A stretch of 64,000 nt of DNA. Source: an uncultured Prevotellaceae bacterium. Its GTDB lineage: Bacteria > Bacteroidota > Bacteroidia > Bacteroidales > Bacteroidaceae. Below are positions 16,096-27,100 of this stretch, one piece after another. Each line of letters begins with the position of its first letter. The first letter of the stretch is position 1. The notes under the pieces are model-generated. The model had not been told where the DNA came from and ran no database searches. It saw nothing but the letters and a program-made list of their open reading frames with translations. Location: contig CACYYG010000015.1 of the NCBI GenBank assembly GCA_902778535.1, forward strand, positions 49,489-113,488, written 5' to 3'. The position numbers and the translations under genes are program-made.

Positions 16096-16872
16096 ATGAG
16101 TACCGTCATCTATCCTTCACCCATCTTCGGGCCGGTGCATAGCCGTCGTCTGGGTTTGTCGCTTGGCATCAACCTGCTGCCGGCCGACGGCAAGGTGTGT
16201 TCCTTCGACTGCATCTACTGTGAGTGCGGCTTCAACGAGGCCCACCGTCCGCAGCTGCCTATGCCTACGCGGCAGGAGGTGGCCGAAGCCTTAGAACAGC
16301 GCCTGCTGCAGATGCAGGCCGAGGGCCGCATGCCCGACGTGCTCACCTTTGCTGGCAACGGCGAACCGACATGTCATCCGCATTTTGCCGAAATCATCGA
16401 CGATGTCATCGCATTGCGCGACAAATACTGCCCCGAGGCGAAGGTCAGCGTGCTGAGCAACGCCACGCTCATCCACCGTCAGCAGGTGCATGATGCGCTG
16501 CTGCGTGTCGACAACAACATCCTGAAGCTCGACACCGTGTCGCCGGAGTATATCCAGCGCGTCGACCATCCGCAGGGCACCTACGATGTCAATCTGGTCA
16601 TTGAGCGTTTGAAGGCTTTCCAGGGGCGTGTCATCATCCAGACCATGTTCATGCAGGGCAGCTGCAACGCCGAGGATGTCGACAACACAGGCGACGAGTA
16701 TGTGCTGCCCTGGCTCGAAGCCGTCAGGCATATCCAGCCCCGTCAGGTGATGATCTACACCATCGACCGCGAGACGCCCACGCAGGGCCTGCTGAAAGCC
16801 ACCCACGAACAGCTCGACCGCATCGCAGCCCTCGTCCGTGCCGCAGGCATCGACTGTTCCGTAAGTTACTGA
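16096..16872 (+). CDS. Radical SAM protein
   Basis: 258 residues. Cys35-x3-Cys39-x2-Cys42 (CSFDCIYC) binds the 4Fe-4S cluster; TFAGNGEPTCHP supplies the GGE-like SAM-contacting strand. The N-terminus SPIFGPVHSRRLGLSLGINLLP resembles the COG0731/YfkAB-like group of stand-alone radical SAM proteins, whose reaction is unknown. Six nucleotides after the NSS gene, so probably co-transcribed. Confidence 0.88.
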   Translation: MSTVIYPSPIFGPVHSRRLGLSLGINLLPADGKVCSFDCIYCECGFNEAHRPQLPMPTRQEVAEALEQRLLQMQAEGRMPDVLTFAGNGEPTCHPHFAEIIDDVIALRDKYCPEAKVSVLSNATLIHRQQVHDALLRVDNNILKLDTVSPEYIQRVDHPQGTYDVNLVIERLKAFQGRVIIQTMFMQGSCNAEDVDNTGDEYVLPWLEAVRHIQPRQVMIYTIDRETPTQGLLKATHEQLDRIAALVRAAGIDCSVSY

Positions 16873-16877
16873 AGAAC

Positions 16878-17066
16878 AGTTGTCTCAGTTGTTAAAGTTG
16901 TCTTTTAAAAACAACACGATAGTCTTATTGACGACAACATAAACAACAAAGACAACATAAAATGGTCTCGAACATAAATGATAAAGAATATAATATGACA
17001 AACTTCGCACCTGGCACCATCTTCATTCTGACAAAGAATAGTTGTCTCAGTTGTTAAAGTTGTCTT
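16878..17066. repeat. GTTGTC-type repeat cluster
   Basis: A 27-bp sequence (AGTTGTCTCAGTTGTTAAAG plus TTGTCTT) occurs at 16878-16904 and again, identical, at 17040-17066. Between them, about 16934-16960, lies a segment that is its imperfect reverse complement (GACAACATAAACAACAAAG). The cluster fills the gap before the S41 protease gene. Confidence 0.8.
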
Positions 17067-17081
17067 CTAAAAAATGAGAAA

Positions 17082-18740
17082 ATGATAAGAAAAGGACTGT
17101 TACTGCTTGTTGGCCTCTTGTCGCTGACAACCGCGAAGGCACAGAACCATAACCTGGAGGTGGGGAAGAATCTGGAAATCTTCAATACGCTCTACAGCCA
17201 TCTGGACCTCTTCTATGTGGACTCCCTCGACCCGGGCCAGACCATGACGGCGGGCATCAAGGGGATGCTGCGCTCGCTCGACCCCTACACCGAGTATTAT
17301 CCCGAGGAGAACAAGAAAGAGCTGGAGATGATGCTCACAGGCAAATATGCGGGCATCGGCGCCGTGGTGAAGTACCACAGCAGGCTGAAGCGCGTCGTCA
17401 TCGACGAGCCCTATGAAGGAATGCCGGCCGCCGAGGTGGGCCTGAAGAAGGGCGACATCATCCTGAGCATCGACGACTCGGTGATGACCGACAAGAACGT
17501 GAGCTACGTCAGCAGCCACCTGCGCGGCGACGCCGGCACCACCTTCGTGCTGAAGGTGAAGCGCCCCTCGACGGGTAAGGAGATGAAGTTCCGCATCACT
17601 CGCCGCAACATCAAGCTGCCCGAGCTGCCCTACTACGGCATGAGGTCAGACTCAATAGGCTACATCAACCTCAACCAGTTTACCGAAGACTGTTCGAAGG
17701 AGGTGCGCCGTGCCTTCGTCGAGCTGAAGCGCCAGGGTGCCAAGGCCATGATTTTCGACCTGCGCAGCAATGGCGGCGGCTCAGAGATGGAGGCTGTGAA
17801 CATTGTCAACATCTGGGTGCCGCAGGAGCAGACGGTGGTGGAGAACCGCGGCAAGGTGGAGCAGGCCAGCCGCACGTACAAGACACGCCTGGAGCCTGTC
17901 GACACGGTGATGCCGCTGGTTGTTCTGGTAAACGGCGAGACGGCCTCGGCCAGCGAGATAACGAGTGGCGCCCTGCAGGACTTAGACCGTGCCGTCATCA
18001 TGGGCACGCGTACCTATGGCAAGGGCCTTGTGCAGGTGCCGCTTGACCTGCCGTACAACGCCAATGTGAAGATTACCACGTCGAAATACTACATCCCCTC
18101 GGGCCGCTGTATTCAGGCCATCAACTACAACCGCGAGACGGGCGCTGCCTACACTGAGCACATTGCCGACTCGCTGACACGCGTCTTCCACACCCGCAAC
18201 GGGCGCGAGGTGCGCGACGGTGGCGGCATCAAGCCCGACATTGAGGTGAAGACCGACACAATGTCGAACATTTCCTACTATCTCTCGGCCAGCGGTCTCG
18301 ACTCTACCGAGGTGATGTTCGACTACATAGTCGACTACATCGCGCGCCATGAGCAGATTGCTCCGCCGCAGGAGTTCCACCTTACAGAGGAAGACTGGCA
18401 GGAGTTCCGCCAGCGTGTCATCGACAGCGGTTTTACTTACGACAACCTCAGCCGCAAGCAGTTCGACGAACTGGTGAAAGCAGCGAAGTTCGAGGGATAC
18501 TACGAGGAGACGAAGGATCTGTTTGACGCCCTCAAGGACAAGCTGCACCACGACGTGGCCACCGAGCTGGACCGCCACCGTGAAGACGTCCAGCAATTGC
18601 TTGAGCTTGACATCATTTCCTCCTATTACTATCAGCGCGGCTATCTGCAGGCAGGTCTTAGCTATGACAAACAACTCCTCGAGGCTGAGCGTCTGCTTCG
18701 CAACCCCGAAGAGTACCACCGCATCCTTGCGCCGAAGTAA
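17082..18740 (+). CDS. S41 family C-terminal processing peptidase
   Basis: 552 residues with a signal peptide (1 to about 20, ending TAKA). A PDZ domain (about 85-170; AAEVGLKKGDIILSIDD) precedes the tail-specific protease core. The catalytic dyad is Ser291 in E-T-A-S-A-S-E and Lys314 in Y-G-K-G. Periplasmic enzymes of this type cut C-termini of envelope proteins. The C-terminal ~150 residues are helical and specific to the Bacteroidota form. Convergent with the Nudix gene, 3 nt apart, without a visible terminator. Confidence 0.93.
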   Translation: MIRKGLLLLVGLLSLTTAKAQNHNLEVGKNLEIFNTLYSHLDLFYVDSLDPGQTMTAGIKGMLRSLDPYTEYYPEENKKELEMMLTGKYAGIGAVVKYHSRLKRVVIDEPYEGMPAAEVGLKKGDIILSIDDSVMTDKNVSYVSSHLRGDAGTTFVLKVKRPSTGKEMKFRITRRNIKLPELPYYGMRSDSIGYINLNQFTEDCSKEVRRAFVELKRQGAKAMIFDLRSNGGGSEMEAVNIVNIWVPQEQTVVENRGKVEQASRTYKTRLEPVDTVMPLVVLVNGETASASEITSGALQDLDRAVIMGTRTYGKGLVQVPLDLPYNANVKITTSKYYIPSGRCIQAINYNRETGAAYTEHIADSLTRVFHTRNGREVRDGGGIKPDIEVKTDTMSNISYYLSASGLDSTEVMFDYIVDYIARHEQIAPPQEFHLTEEDWQEFRQRVIDSGFTYDNLSRKQFDELVKAAKFEGYYEETKDLFDALKDKLHHDVATELDRHREDVQQLLELDIISSYYYQRGYLQAGLSYDKQLLEAERLLRNPEEYHRILAPK

Positions 18741-18743
18741 AGC

Positions 18744-19277
18744 TTATTTTAGTTTCCTTTCTTTAAACAGCTCCACGGCGCGGCGGATGCTGTTGAGCCC
18801 GAAGAGTGCGGGCTGCACGTCGCTAAGCGGCACCCACTGCAGGGATGCTGCGTCGTCGTCGGCATGGGGCACGGCATCGGCATCCACTTCTACACGGAAG
18901 AACATATCGATGGTGTGGATGATCATGCCTGAGTATTCGTAGAGGTTGGGCAGCGAGAACAGATAGCTCATCGAGCGGGCCTCTAAGCCTGTCTCCTCGC
19001 GAATCTCGCGTGCCATGCCTTCCTCCACCGTCTCATACATGTCGACAAAGCCGCCCGGCAGGTCGAGTGTACCCTTCGCCGGTTCCTTCGCCCGCCGTGC
19101 CACGAGCAGACTGCCATTGCGGATGATGAACGCCGCCGTGGCCGCCGACGGGTTGGCGTAATATGTAAAGCCGCAGGCGCGGCATGTCTTACTCTTCACG
19201 TTGTTTACCGTGAACTCCCTGCTGCCACAGGCGGGGCAGCACACAAATTTCTCCAAAGGATGTAAATCAGTATTCAT
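18744..19277 (-). CDS. Nudix hydrolase with N-terminal zinc ribbon
   Basis: 177 residues from the ATG at 19277; an in-frame ATG at 19310 is possible. CPAC near residue 13 and CRAC near 31 make a four-cysteine zinc ribbon, followed by a complete Nudix box GFVDMYETVEEGMAREIREE-TG (G-x5-E-x7-REIREETG). This is the layout of NudC-like pyrophosphatases, but the protein is shorter and lacks the SQPWPFPxS NADH motif, so the substrate is open (ADP-ribose or a damaged nucleotide are possible). Confidence 0.88.
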   Translation of the reverse strand: MNTDLHPLEKFVCCPACGSREFTVNNVKSKTCRACGFTYYANPSAATAAFIIRNGSLLVARRAKEPAKGTLDLPGGFVDMYETVEEGMAREIREETGLEARSMSYLFSLPNLYEYSGMIIHTIDMFFRVEVDADAVPHADDDAASLQWVPLSDVQPALFGLNSIRRAVELFKERKLK

Positions 19278-19376
19278 ACGCGTGCCTTTGCAGGTAAATT
19301 GTTGTGTCATTTTCTTAAGAAAACGTCTGATTTACCACAAAATTGTACTTTTTTTGAATAAAATTTTACTTATTTC

Positions 19377-19407
19377 TTGCGAGAAAGAACAAAAATGTAT
19401 AATTTTG
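19377..19407 (+). promoter_or_regulatory. Promoter of the 1278-residue surface protein
   Basis: TTG at 19377-19379 and TAATTTTG at 19400-19407, 20 bp apart, 64 nt before the start. Confidence 0.65.
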
Positions 19408-19471
19408 CAATTTGTAATAACAAAGAATAACCATTTTATTTTTATTTATTCACATTATTAATTATTAGCTT

Positions 19472-22400
19472 ATGAAGAAGTTTACATTCATGCTGATTGC
19501 GGCCTTTGTGGCCGTGGCTTCGTGGGCTGGTGTGCCGGTGAAGAAAGCCACCGCGCTGCAGCTTCAGAATGTCGTGCAGTTGGATGCCCAGAAAAAGGCT
19601 CCTAAGCTTGTCAAGGCTGCTGCACCCTTCAAGGTGACGGCTCCTGTCACCAACCGCCTTGCCGCAAAGGTCAAGGCCAATGTACGTAGGGCTCCAAAGA
19701 AGGCCGGCATCGCCGACCTGCTGAAAGGTGACCTGATGCTCGTTTCTGACTATTATGAAGTCGAGAATCAGAACATTATAGAGGGCACTCCTGCCGCCGG
19801 TGGCTGGGCCGTCTCGGCATCGCTGACCGGTGACAATACGCTGGCCATCGAGGGATTCACCTCCTCTGCCACTGAGCCCATCGAGGCTACGTTCGAGTTG
19901 GCCACCGACCCCGAGCTGTTGGCTAAGGACGTGTTGGCCACCGCCACGATTGCTGCTGGACAGACGCTGTTTGAGTCAAGCTACGGTCCCGTATTGCTGG
20001 ATAATGCCTTGGAGGACGCTCCACTCACAGCCTACGTCTTCAACGACGGTACCATCGTTATCGATGGCCTGTGGTATGATGTCATCGGTGGTGACGGACA
20101 GTACGCCGGCTATATGTATTCGGGCTACCTCTACAGCTCAGCGGTGGTAGCAGCTAACGGCACCATGGAGTTCACCAATTATAAGGATGAAAAATACAAC
20201 GAGACTGTCTACATATTCCAGGATGCAGAAAGTCCCAAGTCGGCCGTTGTCTACAACTTTGCCGGTGAAGAGGCTGCCGTTGAAGTGTCGATGAAGACGG
20301 ACGGCAGTTTCATCATCAACGAGCAGCCGATATTCTACTACAACGAACAGCACGGATACTTCAATACTACGGGTCTTCTGATTGAGAATGGCCAATTATA
20401 CATTAATAGCCTCACCGGTGTGTGCGATGCCAACGTGCTGACTTTCGACGGTATGTGGGCTATCTACTCGCCTACATCTTTATCTATTTATAGCTACTTT
20501 AATCCCGCCATTATTACCCGCACCGACGGTGTTGACTTCCTCATACCCACTGCTGTCGCCGGTCCCGCCACACCTGCTGATCCCGAGATTCTGCGTGTAG
20601 GCAACTACGACAGCGAACAGGGCTATGGCTCTGTGGCATTTACCATTCCCGTCGAGGATGTTGACGGCAACAATCTGAACGAGGAAGACCTCTATTACCA
20701 GCTCTTCTCCAGAATCGACGGTAAGGAGGAGCCTATCGTCTTCACACCGGAAATATGTGAAAGACTGACAGAGGACATGACCGAGATTCCCTACACCTTC
20801 ACTGACAATTGGGACTTTGAAGATAAAGGCACTTACAAGGTAGTGTTCTTGAACTACAACTTCAACCTCAACTATGAAGCCATCGGTGTGCAGAGCATCT
20901 ACAAAGGTGGCGGAGAGACCAACAAGAGTGAGATTGTTTGGGAAGACGTTGAGAAGGCAGAGCCAGTCGGTTATGCTGGCGACTTCACCTTCGACTTCAA
21001 CAAGATGGATGTGGCAACGTCAAGTAGCGTCAACAAAGACGGTGACATTACAGAAGCCAAGACCATCACTGAAGGCAGCGTCTCGCTGACCATCTCGACC
21101 AGCACCACCAACACGCCGAACCGTTTCTGGGGCACCACTGCCGGCCCGCAGCTCCGCGTCTATGGCGGCACGCTGACCTTCGAGGTTCCCGAGGGAGCTG
21201 TTATCACTCAGATTGTGTTCAACCACAATGGCAAATGGGGAGAGAATACTGCAGATTCAGGCAAAATCACCAACGATACTGAGGCAAACGCCGCTACCTG
21301 GACGGGTGAAGCCCAGACAGTGGTCGTCACCATCGCTGCCAACAGCCAGATCAACAGTATTGACGTGACTGTTGAAGACGGCGAAGGACAGCCGCAGCCG
21401 GAAGACGATGTCCTCGTTGCACTGCCCGACGGCGTGGAACCTATTGAATATACGCTGGTTCTTAATGGATATACATCGCAGAGTACCATCACTGCAAAGG
21501 ATACCAAGTATGTGGCCTTCGACGGCAACGATGTCTATCTGCAGGGCTTGGCATACTACTTCGACGAGGCTTACGTCAAGGGTACACTCGACGGCAACGG
21601 CCAGATCATCGTGGAGAGCGGACAGTTTGTCGGTGAGGACGAATATGGCAAGGAGTATCTTGTAGGTGCCGGCGTGGACGAAGAAGGCAATTTCTTCTTT
21701 GAGCCGCAGATAGTTTTCAACTACGATAAGGAGAGCGGAAAGATTTCACTCGTAGAGGGCACTTACTACGGCGAATCGGGTACAAGCGACGCCGTTGACC
21801 TCTGGGACTACTTCGAAGTAGCCGAATACACACCCGGTGCATACGTTGCTCCCGAGGTTGTTGTACTGCCTGAGGGCATTGAGCCTGAGACCTGGACGCT
21901 TGAAGGCGTCTACGGTGGTAGTGATACGCAGTACGCTACCGGCGTGGCTTTTGACGGTAACGACATCTATGTACAGGGCCTGGCTTACTACTTCCCCGAG
22001 GCTTGGGTGAAGGGTACCATCAGTGACGGTATTGCAACCTTCCCCACCGGACAGTTCGTTGGTAGTGATGAATATGGTGATGAGTACCTTGTCGGCGTTG
22101 ACGTTATTGAAGGCGAAGATGAAGACGAGCAAGTCCTCAGCGACATCAAGTACGTATACGATGCAGAGGCCAAGACGCTGACTCAGCTGACTGCGTTCGT
22201 TGCTGAGAACGATGGCCCCGCTGATAATATGGAACAGGTTGCTCCTTGGGGTTATTGGCTTTACAGCAGGTTCTTTGATGGCGAGCCCGTCGTGTTGGAT
22301 CCTGTTGTAGCTCCAGAGGGTCTGGAGACTGAAGCTTACAGCTTCCAGGCTACTGTGTCTAAGGAAACCGAAGATGAAGATGGCGAAACCGTTTTAGAGT

Positions 22401-23308
22401 CTGTCTCCTACGTCAAAGAGGTGAATGTTGGCTTCGACGGCAATGACCTTTATATCCAGGGCATCTCTGAGGATTATCCTGAGGGCTGGGTGAAGGCTAC
22501 GAAGAACGAGGCTGGACAGTACGTCATTCCTGCCAACCAGTTCATGGGTACGTTAGTTGTTGAGTCAATATTTGGCACATTCGAGTATCCCTTCCACTTC
22601 GGTGCTATCGACGACGATTTTGAGATTGCTGACGCAGTGCTTGACTATGACGCTGAGACCAATACCATCAGCACCGAACAGATGCTGGTGCTGAACGGCA
22701 GCCGTTTCATCGTCAATCCTTATCAGACCTTCACTGATGTTACAATCACTAAGGTAATTGATATGGCTGGAACACCTGCTGATCCTTCATTCATTGATAC
22801 TAAGCTTGAGGGCACCAGCTATCCTTACGTGGTATTTGACATTCCTACCTTGGACACCGACGGCAACCCGATGTTGAACAGCAAGCTCTTCTTCACTGTT
22901 TGGGTGGAGAAGGATGGCCCGGCAACGCCTTACACTGTTCAGGCAGATGAATACGAAAATGTTGAGAATGACATGGTTGAGATTCCTTACACGTTTGATG
23001 ACAACTACGACATCTACGGGGGCACTAATGGTAAGACGTTCTACTTCAATCCCGCTGATGAAGTGGCAGAGTTCACCAATATCGGTGTACAGAGCATCTA
23101 CTACGGTGGCGGCGAGACCAATAAGAGCGACATCATCTGGATGAATGGTGCCACCACTGGCGTCAAGGACATCAACACCGCCAACAACACGGCTGTGTAC
23201 TATGACCTGCAGGGTCGCAAGGTGACCGCTTCCCAGAAGGGCCTGCTCATCAAGCAGTCTCGTCAGGACAATGGCACTATCACTACTGTTAAGGTTGTGC
23301 GTAAGTAA
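19472..23308 (+). CDS. Large repeat-bearing secreted surface protein
   Basis: 1278 residues, function unknown. Signal peptide 1 to about 19 (ending SWAG), then a Lys/Ala-rich segment (to about 85). Three tandem ~145-residue repeats begin near residues 650, 797 and 946, each with a P-[DE]-G-[VIL]-E start, F-D-G-N-D-[VIL]-Y-[VIL]-Q-G and a G/N-Q-F-[VM]-G pattern. A different ~170-residue module occurs twice, near 370-490 and at the C-terminal side (about 1100-1225), each ending IGVQSIY-x-GGGETNKS-[ED]-I-[VI]-W. The last ~50 residues (YYDLQGRKVTASQKGLLIKQ) form a Por-type C-terminal tail, suggesting sorting to the surface. The tail is nearly the same as in the 1985-residue neighbour. Confidence 0.85.
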   Translation: MKKFTFMLIAAFVAVASWAGVPVKKATALQLQNVVQLDAQKKAPKLVKAAAPFKVTAPVTNRLAAKVKANVRRAPKKAGIADLLKGDLMLVSDYYEVENQNIIEGTPAAGGWAVSASLTGDNTLAIEGFTSSATEPIEATFELATDPELLAKDVLATATIAAGQTLFESSYGPVLLDNALEDAPLTAYVFNDGTIVIDGLWYDVIGGDGQYAGYMYSGYLYSSAVVAANGTMEFTNYKDEKYNETVYIFQDAESPKSAVVYNFAGEEAAVEVSMKTDGSFIINEQPIFYYNEQHGYFNTTGLLIENGQLYINSLTGVCDANVLTFDGMWAIYSPTSLSIYSYFNPAIITRTDGVDFLIPTAVAGPATPADPEILRVGNYDSEQGYGSVAFTIPVEDVDGNNLNEEDLYYQLFSRIDGKEEPIVFTPEICERLTEDMTEIPYTFTDNWDFEDKGTYKVVFLNYNFNLNYEAIGVQSIYKGGGETNKSEIVWEDVEKAEPVGYAGDFTFDFNKMDVATSSSVNKDGDITEAKTITEGSVSLTISTSTTNTPNRFWGTTAGPQLRVYGGTLTFEVPEGAVITQIVFNHNGKWGENTADSGKITNDTEANAATWTGEAQTVVVTIAANSQINSIDVTVEDGEGQPQPEDDVLVALPDGVEPIEYTLVLNGYTSQSTITAKDTKYVAFDGNDVYLQGLAYYFDEAYVKGTLDGNGQIIVESGQFVGEDEYGKEYLVGAGVDEEGNFFFEPQIVFNYDKESGKISLVEGTYYGESGTSDAVDLWDYFEVAEYTPGAYVAPEVVVLPEGIEPETWTLEGVYGGSDTQYATGVAFDGNDIYVQGLAYYFPEAWVKGTISDGIATFPTGQFVGSDEYGDEYLVGVDVIEGEDEDEQVLSDIKYVYDAEAKTLTQLTAFVAENDGPADNMEQVAPWGYWLYSRFFDGEPVVLDPVVAPEGLETEAYSFQATVSKETEDEDGETVLESVSYVKEVNVGFDGNDLYIQGISEDYPEGWVKATKNEAGQYVIPANQFMGTLVVESIFGTFEYPFHFGAIDDDFEIADAVLDYDAETNTISTEQMLVLNGSRFIVNPYQTFTDVTITKVIDMAGTPADPSFIDTKLEGTSYPYVVFDIPTLDTDGNPMLNSKLFFTVWVEKDGPATPYTVQADEYENVENDMVEIPYTFDDNYDIYGGTNGKTFYFNPADEVAEFTNIGVQSIYYGGGETNKSDIIWMNGATTGVKDINTANNTAVYYDLQGRKVTASQKGLLIKQSRQDNGTITTVKVVRK

Positions 23309-23320
23309 TCTTTATTAAAT

Positions 23321-23373
23321 ATCATTGAAAAGAGAGTGCCGGTCATCGTGACTGGCACTCTCTTTTCAATGAT
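23321..23373 (+). terminator. Strong terminator after the 1278-residue protein
   Basis: 25-nt arms ATCATTGAAAAGAGAGTGCC-GGTCA and its near-exact complement (one G-T pair), 3-nt loop, 23321-23345 with 23349-23373. Confidence 0.8.
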
Positions 23374-23459
23374 ATACTTCAACATCGAAAAACACGAAAA
23401 CAGTGCGCAGCCGCTCGTACCCCCGATAATTACCAGCATATTATTTAACTCTTACATAT

Positions 23460-23878
23460 GGCCACTACTTTGTAAAGAAAATGTATTTCCGATTTCTTTA
23501 CAAATGAAATTCGTGAAATAGAAGCGGGAAGACCGCTTTTTATGCTCTGTCGTTCATCTGACAAGCATGAGTGAGGCTCAAAAACTGCACATCTGCATGG
23601 GATTTGTGCAGCTTTTCAGCCTCTAAAAGGGCATATTTTTGCTAAAAAAGATGCTCCGCGTGAAAAAAAGGCATTGACTTTTTTTCATGGGGATATACCT
23701 TTTTGAAAACGTGGATGCTCCCGATGAACGGGAATATGAGCTAAGTGCCTGCCAGTCAGCAAGATAGTCAACTCCTCTCATTTTCGCGTTTTTTTCAGCA
23801 AATCGTCCTGTCGTGAATTCTGAGCCATTCTCAGCGTCGTTGAACCCTGTTTTTCCGTCACTTTTGTAAAATTTTTTT
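23460..23878 (+). repeat. Dispersed ~420-bp intergenic repeat, copy B
   Basis: Matches copies A and C from the GTAAAGAAA stem-loop to the final TTTTGTAAAATTTTTT. Compared with copy C it lacks the short segment containing CCAGAACGGCTTACTTTTGC. The frame open in copies A and C is closed by TGA here. It lies in the 853-nt gap between two giant surface-protein genes; the rest of that gap (23374-23459, 23879-24121) shows no gene. Confidence 0.85.
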
Positions 23879-24121
23879 ATTATGATTATCCGCAATCGTC
23901 CGTATATGACCCTTTCATCGTCACTTGCGGATAAATGCGGATAATCATTATATTTTATGTAGTAATTGAAGTTTCATATAGTAATCGTAAACAATAAGCT
24001 GGCAATTTTCGGGGGTACGGAGGTACGGAGGTGCGAGGATAGACCTTACGCTGAAAGAACTTTTTTTTGCAGTTTGGTTAAGTTTTTATCTAGATTGGCG
24101 TGTCATTTAAAAAAATATGTT

Positions 24122-24129
24122 TATATTTG
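24122..24129 (+). promoter_or_regulatory. -7 box for the C10 protease gene
   Basis: TATATTTG, 33 nt before the start at 24162. A TTG at 24095 is 24 bp upstream, longer than ideal. Confidence 0.5.
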
Positions 24130-24161
24130 CAAAGAAAATCAATAATATCTAACCCAGCACT

Positions 24162-27100
24162 ATGAAAAAGCTTGTTCTATTAGTCATGGCGGTTATGATG
24201 GCCGCGCTGACTTATGCCGAAAATGTGACAAAGGAAGCTGCCCTGAAGAAGGCCAGCCTTCTGAAGCCGGGCAAGAAATTCATGCCTGCAGTGGAAGGCA
24301 ATGAAAAGGGCTATTACATCTTCAATGCGGCAGAAGGTGGTTTCGTGGTAGTAAGCGGTAGCGACCAGATGCCTGAGATTCTGGGATGGTCGGACCAGGG
24401 GAGCATTGACCCCGCCAACATGCCCGATGGCTTGAAGTGGCTGTTGGAGAGCTACGAGCGTACGGCACGGAGCCGCAGTATGCTGACAGGCAGTCAGGAG
24501 AAAAAGGCTCGCGCAGCCCGTAAGGCCATTGAGCCGATGCTGCAGACACGATGGAACCAGACGTCGCCCTACAACAACCTATGCCCTGAGGTAAACGGCA
24601 GACGTTGTCTGACTGGTTGCGTGGCGACAGCCCTCGCACAAGTTATTAACTATAATCGCTGGCCTGTAGGACCGACATCGGCGGTGGAACAGCTGATTAC
24701 ACAGACGCATCAGCTGATGCTTCCGCGACTGGAGCCTACCACTTTCAACTGGAGCAACATGACCACTGACGACATCGCCCGACTGATGCTCTACTGTGGC
24801 CAGGCTGTAAATATGGACTACGGTGTGGAAGCATCGGGTGCAATACCCGAACAGGAGGTGAACGCGCTGAAGCGGGTATTCGGCTACAGCCGTGATGTGC
24901 GCTTTGTCTATAGCAGCGACTATTCTTCCGCTAATTGGGAAGAGCTGCTCTACGATGAACTGAAAGAGGGTCGCCCCGTCATTTACAATGGATACACGAC
25001 GAACTATGAAGGCCATACTTTCGTGTTGCATGGCTATCAGGACGGATGCTTCTATGTCAACTGGGGCTGGGGCGGCCAGGGCGACGGCTACTTCATGCTG
25101 ACGAACCTCGATGCCGGCAACGCCATCTATAGCCAGGCTCACTGTGCCACCATCGGTATCCACTCCTCTGCCGACGATCCCGTCGAGACGGCCAAGGCTG
25201 AAATCTGTAATCTCTATACTTTGGACGGGAGGTACTTTACCCCTGATAACGACGGTAAGACATATATTTGGGTTGGTGGCGACGTGAGATGTGCCACCTC
25301 AGGCCCGTCAACGCTGCAGATAGGCGTAGGCCTTTACGACTTCAACGACCAGCTGGTGAAGGTGCTCTGGGAGGGTGAGCAGAGCTTCTCTGCTGATGAG
25401 ACGCAATGGTTCACTGCCAGCTTCTTCATCGACAAGACAACAGCCCCCGGCTCCTATCGCGCTCTGCCCATCAGCCGTGCCAGTGTCTCGGATGAATGGG
25501 AGCCCGACCGTGGCTCTTATGAGCGCTATCTTGAGCTGACCGTTTTGGACAACCTTGTCAAGACACGCCTTTTCCCGCTGTCGGATATTGAGAAGAGCAC
25601 TGTAGACATGGGCATACAGACCATCGACGGCATTACCTACGACCTCTACTCCGTCTACGGCAAGCGCCGTGCCCTCATAGTGCCTCCCCCGACTGGCCGT
25701 TACAAGGGCGACATCCGTCTGCCCGACGATGTCACCTATGAAGGTCAGACCTATCGGCTCTACCAGTCGCTCGATGCTGCCTTCGGCGACAATCCTGATA
25801 TCACCTCGATTTCAACGTCCATGTACTGTGCCCCGTATGCAAGCAACTGTGAGAATCTTGTCAAATACGAACTGCGCGAGGGCGTTGTCCAGCTGAACTA
25901 TCCGCTGAGCCTTCCCCACTTGAAGAGCTTAGAGCTTCCCAGCACGATGAACAATGTTGGCGAGGGCGGCGTGTACTATTGTAATGAGCTGACTACTCTC
26001 CGCTTCAACAATCCCCAGTCCTTCACCATGAGCAGCTATCCCAGATGGTTTAGCGAATCGGTGCCTTCACTCCGCGATGTCTATTTCCTCACCTACGACC
26101 CGCCCACCTTCAGTTGGATGGAAGGTGACTTCGTTGTGAATCCGCAGGTAACCATCCATATTCCCAAAGGCTCACTGAAAAACTGGAAGAACTCCCACTG
26201 GAAGGATTGGAAGCTGGTGGAAGACCAGGAACCCGTCTTCACCGGTATTGAGTGGGGCTACAACACCCACGACGTGCTGGATGGCATTGATGTGCCCTAT
26301 GACCTCGGCGATAATGATGCCGAATATGCAATTCGTGTGCCTGCGGAGGACTTGGCACCCCTGAAGGGCAATACCATCAGCAGCCTGCGCTTCAATACCT
26401 GCTATTGGGGCTATGACTATATGTTCATTACCACCAGGGACAAGGACTATCTGGTCAAGCAGCCCCTGGATATAGAGGCCAACAACTGGGACTGGAATAC
26501 CGTGGCCCTGGACGAACCGTTTGTCATCACCGGCGAGGAGCTGTTTATCGGTCTCGGACGCCATAAGGACATCACTACCCGTTTCGCCGCTGCCGACGTG
26601 CCTTCGCCCGACGGCTTCTACCTGCGTGGCATGGGTTCCGGCGCCGGCTTGGATCCCGCCTATCTGGGCACGTTCATCAGCATGACCGACGACTTCCACG
26701 GCAACCTGCCCCTGCGCATTGTCATTACCGGCAACAACCTCCCCACCGACATCCAGATTAGCAATGTTGAGGTGCTGACTGACCAGACTCCCATAAAGTT
26801 TACGGCAAGGGTGACCAACCGCACGTCAAAGATAATCAACAAGTACACCTTCAACTGGACGCTCAACGACATTCCGCAGACGAGCTACACGGCCAACAGC
26901 CAGTTGGCTGGCGGCAAGTCGGAGGTCATCACTTTGGAACTGCCTGCCAACGTCAAGGGAAGGAACCAAACCATTGGCTACTCAGTGAGCAATATCGACG
27001 GAAAGGAGGATGCCATTCCGTCAAACAGCACTGGTTCTGTCACCTTCCAGTTGTCTGCCACCACCTTCTATCCACGCCGCATTGTGATGGAAGAAGGCAC

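Noticed and set aside
16994-17056. 20-codon frame (MTNFAPGTIFIL...) in the GTTGTC repeat cluster
   Set aside because: Too short, and its end lies inside the direct repeat; no support for translation.
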